NCBI GenBank assembly: GCA_030686995.1
Contig: CM060709.1
Location: 12,856,872 to 12,920,871 of the forward strand
Direction of reading: 5' to 3'
DNA length: 64,000 nucleotides
From: Artemisia argyi
Lineage: Eukaryota; Streptophyta; Magnoliopsida; Asterales; Asteraceae
Below, one piece after another: positions 59,135 through 64,000 of this stretch. The notes under the pieces are model-generated. The model was not told the DNA's origin and did no database searches. It saw nothing but the letters and a program-made list of their open reading frames with translations. Numbering within the stretch: position 1 is the stretch's first letter; every line of letters starts with the position of its first letter. A program made the translations under genes and the position numbers.

Positions 59135-60715
59135 ATTTTTAAATGTTTATCCTGCTATCCGCATCCATAGTTGAACGCTTGAACTTTTGCTTTTGCTTAT
59201 CTGGTCTTTTCGAGAGAGTTAAAAACCTTTGGTGTTCTGGAAGAGAGGAACTTTTTCTTTTAGATGAACTTATGTTTAAGGGGTGGGTGCATTTTAAGAT
59301 TTATGAACCCTGATGCTTTTAGAAAAGGCAAACTCTAGTGGGCCTGTATAAAAATTTTAACAAAGTATACATGGGCTCTTTTTATTTAAGGCTCAGCCCA
59401 TAACCATTTCATAAATTCTGCAATCAGAACAACTGGCACTTTATGTTCTTTAAAAAAAAAAATTAAAAAAAAATAATAATAATAATAATAAAATAATAAT
59501 AATAAAACCAACAACAACTACAACTGGTCTTTTTCGCCAAAAACCTTACTTACCTGAGTACCTGTTACATTTAATATGTTTTTCTATTTTGTGCCGAGGT
59601 ATAGGATAATAAGGCAAAGAAGACATAAAAAGGACTCGGTGACTCACAAAAAAATTACGTATTTTTTTATGGATCACTTTTTTATGGATCACTGAGTCCT
59701 TTTTATGGGTACTTGAGTTCTTTTTGTATCTGTTTTTGCTTTCTTATCCAGTGCCCTTAGGGCACAAGATAGAACCCATCAACTTATTTGGGGGGGGGAG
59801 GGGGGGGGGGGGGGGGGGGGGGGGGGCGGTATGGATATAAGAAAATGACTTTCATTCTCATTTTACTTGTTCGGTTGGTAGGTTTGGTATTTGAAAAATT
59901 GGTACATAACCTCTTAATTAAACTCACTTAAGTGTTTGACATAATAAACTTTTCAACCTTTTAGATCGTCAAAGACAATGAACAACAACAAAAACAAACA
60001 CCAAACAACATCTCAAGCCACCCAAATGTTGTCCTTACATAAAATCTTACGAACATGACAACTTTGTACTTGGTCTATGTTTCATATGCTTGTGTGACAC
60101 AACTAAAATATCATAAAAGCGCAGAAAAGCCAACCAAAATAAATACCCAATGCCCACAATAGCCGTTCCTGGGTCGGACATGGTCACGGAGTTACCTCGG
60201 TTAAGCCGCGAGTGACCTCAACAAAGAAAACCTACCTCATCCGTTTAGAAATAGTCTTTCCCAAAAACAAACAATAGTCAATGGATTTAACAGTTTACTC
60301 AAAGAAACAATTATATCTAAAAGCCTAAACTTACCCAATAACTTAATAGACAGCAAACGGCAAATTATGATCCAACGTCTACTAGAAAAACATACACTTA
60401 AACTGTGCTTGAGGCGACATCACAAAGACTGATCCAATCATTTTAGTATATATATCTATGTAGTAAAACATTACAAACAAACATCAAGTTGAAAACACCA
60501 ACCTGGTTTGATCAACCAAAAAATTTATCTAGAATAAACGTACCAAAAAAGATATGGACATCTGTAGCTACCAAACTTTGCACAGAAATGCACATTACCA
60601 CAACTCAACAGGAGACATCTAAAATCGGTTTTTTACACTACAAAAATTTATCTATGTAGTATATTTATCCTTAAAGCTATCATCCCTCTAATTACCACTG
60701 TTATCAACTGCGAAT
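59135..60715. repeat. Host segment, copy 2 of the large duplication (right part)
   Basis: This is the counterpart of 40403-40648 joined to 50664-51640. It holds the unoccupied GTATA target (59365-59369) of the Athila-type element. A G-rich homopolymer lies at 59790-59826. Block identity ends near 60715 (ATCATCCCTCTAATTACCAC). No gene is seen. Confidence 0.8.
59790..59826. repeat. Poly(G) tract
   Basis: Thirty-six G and one A in 37 bases. It can form G-quadruplexes and is prone to length change and sequencing error. Confidence 0.9.
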
Positions 60716-61083
60716 AATCTGAAATTCGTATATACGTGTCAGATATATATCCACTACTCAGTTACGGAATGAGCCTGGATTAAAAAAAGGGAGCTGTGTC
60801 ACTACTCAGTACCAACATCACCACTTCAAAATCTTAGAACATTGCATTAAATTCCTGGGATTTTAGTGAACACAAACTAATAAAAACACTTACTGTCCAT
60901 CAAACCAATGTTGCTGCCTGTTGGCTGCTGATTAGAATAATTAGAAGTCAAAATAAAGGATGTTAAGAGTAATAGTTTACCTTGGATTCCAATGTTATAC
61001 TTGCTAACAAAGCTCAAAACACACCACAAATTATAATGCCTTAAACAACCATGTATCTTATGCTAAAGAGTCTACAAGTGAAT
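60716..61083. other. Non-coding; likely 3' flank of the chimeric gene
   Basis: No protein-like frame. The minus-strand gene ending at 61113 would use this stretch for its 3'UTR; the first 30 nt after its stop match the NINJA 3'UTR. Confidence 0.5.
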
Positions 61084-61112
61084 TTATTAAGAAAGAAGTA
61101 GGAATAGCAGAA

Positions 61113-61604
61113 TCAATTCTGAGTGGCGATGGTAGTTAACCCGTTTAAATTTGGTTGTTCTTGGCTATGACCCGTTGCAGAAAGGGATGGTAGATTTGGA
61201 GAAGATCCACTTCCTCCAAGATCATTCAGTTCTTCTCCTTCTTCTGCAGCGTTACTAGCCGTTGCAGCATTAGTAATCGGCAGTCCTTGATCCAATGTGA
61301 GGCTGTGTTCAGGATTTTCAAAACAAATGGAAAGAGTTATAATGGTGCATATCAGGGCAAAAAGGGTAAACAGGCCCCAGGCGTATTTCACTGAAAGGAG
61401 CACTGACACAGCCGCGTAAGGGCATAGGGCAAAGGTTATATAAAACACGGTTTTAAGAAATTTCCAGCAACCGCCTTTAATAACACCAGGGTATTTAAAC
61501 TCCCACATAGCTGCAAACAAGTTTACCAGAATAGATCCAATAAAGATTCCGGTCAGTAGCTTGTTATAGTCGGTGCTTTTAGCAAAATGATGTGTTATTG
61601 GCAT
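61113..61604 (-). CDS. Chimeric small membrane protein with NINJA-derived tail
   Basis: From the first in-frame ATG (61604) the frame gives 163 aa without introns. Three hydrophobic helices can be seen: about 15-34 (KLLTGIFIGSILVNLFAAMW), 50-72 (TVFYITFALCPYAAVSVLLS) and 76-96 (WGLFTLFALICTIITLSICF). I do not recognise this membrane part. The tail (GGSGSSPNLPSLSATG, then EQPNLNG and ATQN) matches the NINJA C-terminal exon on both sides of its C domain (GGSGSSPNLPWVSTTG, EQPNLNGG, SAQN). The JAZ-binding C domain between them is absent. The 3'UTR start is also shared (CAGAATTGATTC). A frame extension upstream of 61604 (PYGIFIGVFVAL) is hydrophobic but lacks an ATG. Alternatives are a truncated pseudogene or a real new gene; the TATA box at 61738 favours transcription. 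Confidence 0.6.
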   Translation of the reverse strand: MPITHHFAKSTDYNKLLTGIFIGSILVNLFAAMWEFKYPGVIKGGCWKFLKTVFYITFALCPYAAVSVLLSVKYAWGLFTLFALICTIITLSICFENPEHSLTLDQGLPITNAATASNAAEEGEELNDLGGSGSSPNLPSLSATGHSQEQPNLNGLTTIATQN

Positions 61605-61737
61605 CAAAGCTACAAACACGCCTATGAAGATACCATATGGAAATAACGAGGGGTGTGTGTGTGTTTTTTTGTTTTTGTTTTTACAGATAGAGATAATGAA
61701 AGTGGAGAGGTGGGTTTTGTGTGGTGGGTAGGAGTGC

Positions 61738-61744
61738 TTTTATA
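61738..61744 (-). promoter_or_regulatory. TATA box of the chimeric gene
   Basis: TATAAAA on the minus strand, followed by a pyrimidine- and A-rich leader (CCCACCACACAAAACCCACC). A short upstream ORF of four codons (61622-61636) precedes the main ATG at 61604, out of frame with it. Confidence 0.55.
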
Positions 61745-63850
61745 CTACACCTGTTTGGTGGCAGGTTTGAAATTAAGTACTAGTATATAAGTGGTCTTTA
61801 TAAGCAAATCTACTTATCTTTTTAAAAGCCTCAATAAACATAAACATCATCATATACTAGTATTAAACATCGAAACATCAGCCGCCAACACACATAACAC
61901 TAGAGTAAAGTCATATTAAAATACCAAATTAAGACATCATTAACAGTTTCAGACAAAACCACTGATCGAGATTATCAATAAAGAATTACCAAAAAAAGAC
62001 ATAACAATAATTTAAGATAAATCGAGACTATCAATAAAGAATACCAAAAACAGACATAACAGTAATTTCAGACCAAACCACTAATCGAGACTATCATCAA
62101 TAAACAAATAATACACATACCAGCAAACAACATCAGATCCTGCTACATCTGTTACCACAAACGGATACACTCCCAATAAACAATGTTAAAATAGAGATAT
62201 GGTGCGTGGAACTTATTTATATTAGTATTTATATACGTAGTAACTATAGTTTTAGAAACCGGCTTGTATATATACTACTGTATATAGTATACACTATATA
62301 TAGTATACAGCAGTATATGGTACAGTATATACTATATAGTATACAGTATATAGTACACATGTACATCTAAAACTAATTTAAACTTTTTATTAACATTTAA
62401 CTTTAGATGCGTACCTCTGGCTCTGGATCCTCCAAGCATCATTATCAGCCATTAACGTTAACCCTAGTAAGTGACTGATTGAAAGGACTGTTGAACTAGG
62501 TTACTTCTTTGGAACTTGGAAAGTACCTACCTTTTTTAGACCTGACTTTTGTATTGGAGGATCCACACACAATATAATAAGTACCTATAATATTTCCCAA
62601 GTCTGTCGGAATCCACACACAAGACACAACTGCTTTGTCTTTTTCTCTTTGTCTTTATCTCTTTTTAGAAATATTCGTTTTGACTTATTTCTTTTAGGAC
62701 TTTTTCGAATAATCATTGAGACATCTCGATGTGGTCATTTCATTGGAGTGCATCTATGTTTCTGCTTTACGAATATGTCCTTTACAACACTTATCTACTC
62801 TTTTGACATATGATGGACTTGACTCGTTCGAGGATGACTCGGGTGGAGTTTTGTATATTGACTGAAATTATTTAGTATATAATTTAAAATTAAAAGTATA
62901 TGTAAAGAAAACTGAAATTTATTTGAGATGCTATTATGTCGTTTTCAAGTCTGATTGATAACACATGCAAATCTGTTGAAAATGGAATATTTTGGACTCA
63001 TGTGATTGTGTAGATGGTGTCTATATACCAATTTCACTCGGCTAATAACGTTTCCTCCTTTGGTGTTCAACGAGTGTTAAGAATCCATTGGTTGTATTTC
63101 AACAAGTGTTAATAAATAGGCCTAAAAATGGACCTAATGCATTAATGTCATGTACATTTGATCAAATGTACAAATAATTAATGCATTAAGTTCATTTTTA
63201 AGCCTATTTATTAGGCCTATCTATATTTTATAAAAATAATTATTATATATTTTATCTTTATTATCAAAAGTTACATAGAATTATGTAAAGCATTGACTTG
63301 TCTCTTACTTTTACTTTTTAGTTATTATTAGTTAATCATTATTTATCTTTATAATTTTATTTTCTTCTTTGTTTATTTACTTATTTTTATAGTTATTTTT
63401 ACTTTTGTTATATACATATACATACTTATATATAAGTGAAAAAATACTACAATTTTCATAATAACAAAAAATTAGAAATACAATATAAAGAAAATTACAT
63501 AATTACTTTGTTAGGTCAATAGTTTCGAGAATACGATAATAGTTGTAGCTATTGTTAATTTATGAGGTCATTATTTGATTATTTACATCATTCAATCTTT
63601 TAATTTCAAGTACTTTTACCATTCTCTATGTTTTCGGGAATATAATACTAGTTGTAACCTCTTGGTGTCGTGACCCATCAAACTCCCAACATCATTTTCT
63701 CTTTGATTTTTGGTTTAGATTTTATGCAAAGATTAAAGGTTCAAGGGTTATTGGTTTGTTCTTGGTTCAATTTTCTTCACAAGCTAATCAAGCTAGGGTT
63801 TTATTGAAAGGTTAAAAAGGGTTGATCAAAGTGTAAAGGGCTGAGATTAT
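61745..63850. other. AT-rich intergenic sequence with short repeats
   Basis: No gene is seen. It contains three degenerate units of 55-75 bp with ATCGAGACTATCAATAAAGA (61935-62105), a palindromic run of AGTATAC/CTATATAGTATAC motifs (62262-62350) and a perfect-looking foldback at 63110-63212. Confidence 0.6.
63110..63212. mobile_element. 103-bp foldback MITE
   Basis: The arms TAATAAATAGGCCTAAAAAT and TTTTTAAGCCTATTTATTA form a nearly complete hairpin, with TGCATTAA and TTGATCAA inside. It is too short to identify its superfamily. Confidence 0.65.
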
Positions 63851-64000
63851 TGTAGGAAATTAGAAGGGGGTTGAATAGTTTTACCGATTAAAACTTTGTT
63901 TTAAAACTTTTAGATCGACTTAGTATGGTGTGTTTGATATTGATAGTTTGATATTTAAAGACTTCAATATTTTACTTGCTTTTTCTATTAAAATTCACAA
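63851..64000 (-). mobile_element. Terminus of another Sirevirus-like LTR, runs off the right edge
   Basis: TGTAGGAAATTAGAAGGGGG followed by TTGAATAGTTTTACCG resembles the LTR end at 397 (TGTAGAAAACTAGAAGG...TTGAATAATTTTG). The sequence on its left (ATAATCTCAGCCC on the minus strand) is not a primer site. The LTR is therefore a 3' or solo LTR in minus orientation. Confidence 0.65.

Overview
The window looks like intergenic nuclear DNA of a flowering plant. It is AT-rich, has spliced genes with GT-AG introns, and consists mostly of nested transposable elements. The Copia and Gypsy polyproteins, and one gag-like ORF family, resemble retroelement proteins I associate with Asteraceae (Tanacetum/Artemisia-like). 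The family assignment is an inference from memory; no database was searched.

Layout. 1-13.0 kb is a stack of retroelements. A Copia element on the minus strand (5.97-11.2 kb) is split by a gag-bearing Gypsy element (2.13-5.97 kb). That Gypsy element is itself split by a Sirevirus-like Copia whose 5' LTR lies at 397-2130. To the right of the first Copia's LTR (10727-11203) is the 3' end of an apparently related element. A broken RPA-like OB-fold gene (13.1-13.7 kb) and a hAT-type MITE with a perfect 8-bp target duplication (14539-15092) follow. The one clear host gene is a NINJA-family transcriptional adaptor (two coding exons, 440 aa, 16546-18090, minus). Its leader intron and upstream DNA (18.4-25.3 kb) form four tandem repeats, each carrying a copy of the non-coding first exon.

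26.75-40.39 kb is one RRM-type LINE (minus strand, 14-bp target duplication). It has a tRNA-type SINE near its 3' end and is split in its endonuclease region by a large non-autonomous LTR element (30487-38369) that carries its own ORF of unknown function. 40.65-50.66 kb is an Athila-type Gypsy element with 3.3-kb LTRs, a tRNA-Asp primer site, a perfect 5-bp target duplication, and a gag-like ORF but no pol. 51.83-53.56 kb is a gag-only Copia remnant.

Under these insertions lies a large duplication. The host sequence at 23.8-26.7, 40.4-40.65 and 50.66-51.65 kb reappears at 53.56-60.7 kb. The second copy preserves the empty site of the Athila insertion. At 61.1-61.6 kb is a chimeric gene: a small three-helix membrane protein whose tail and 3'UTR derive from NINJA but lack the conserved C domain. 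The window ends in another LTR terminus.

The observations I would follow up first are: (a) a four-unit repeat module just upstream of the polypurine tract that is shared by a Copia and a Gypsy element; (b) the NINJA-derived membrane-protein chimera with its own TATA box; (c) five copies of the NINJA first exon, three with an intact G-box; (d) the non-autonomous LTR element with a private ORF.
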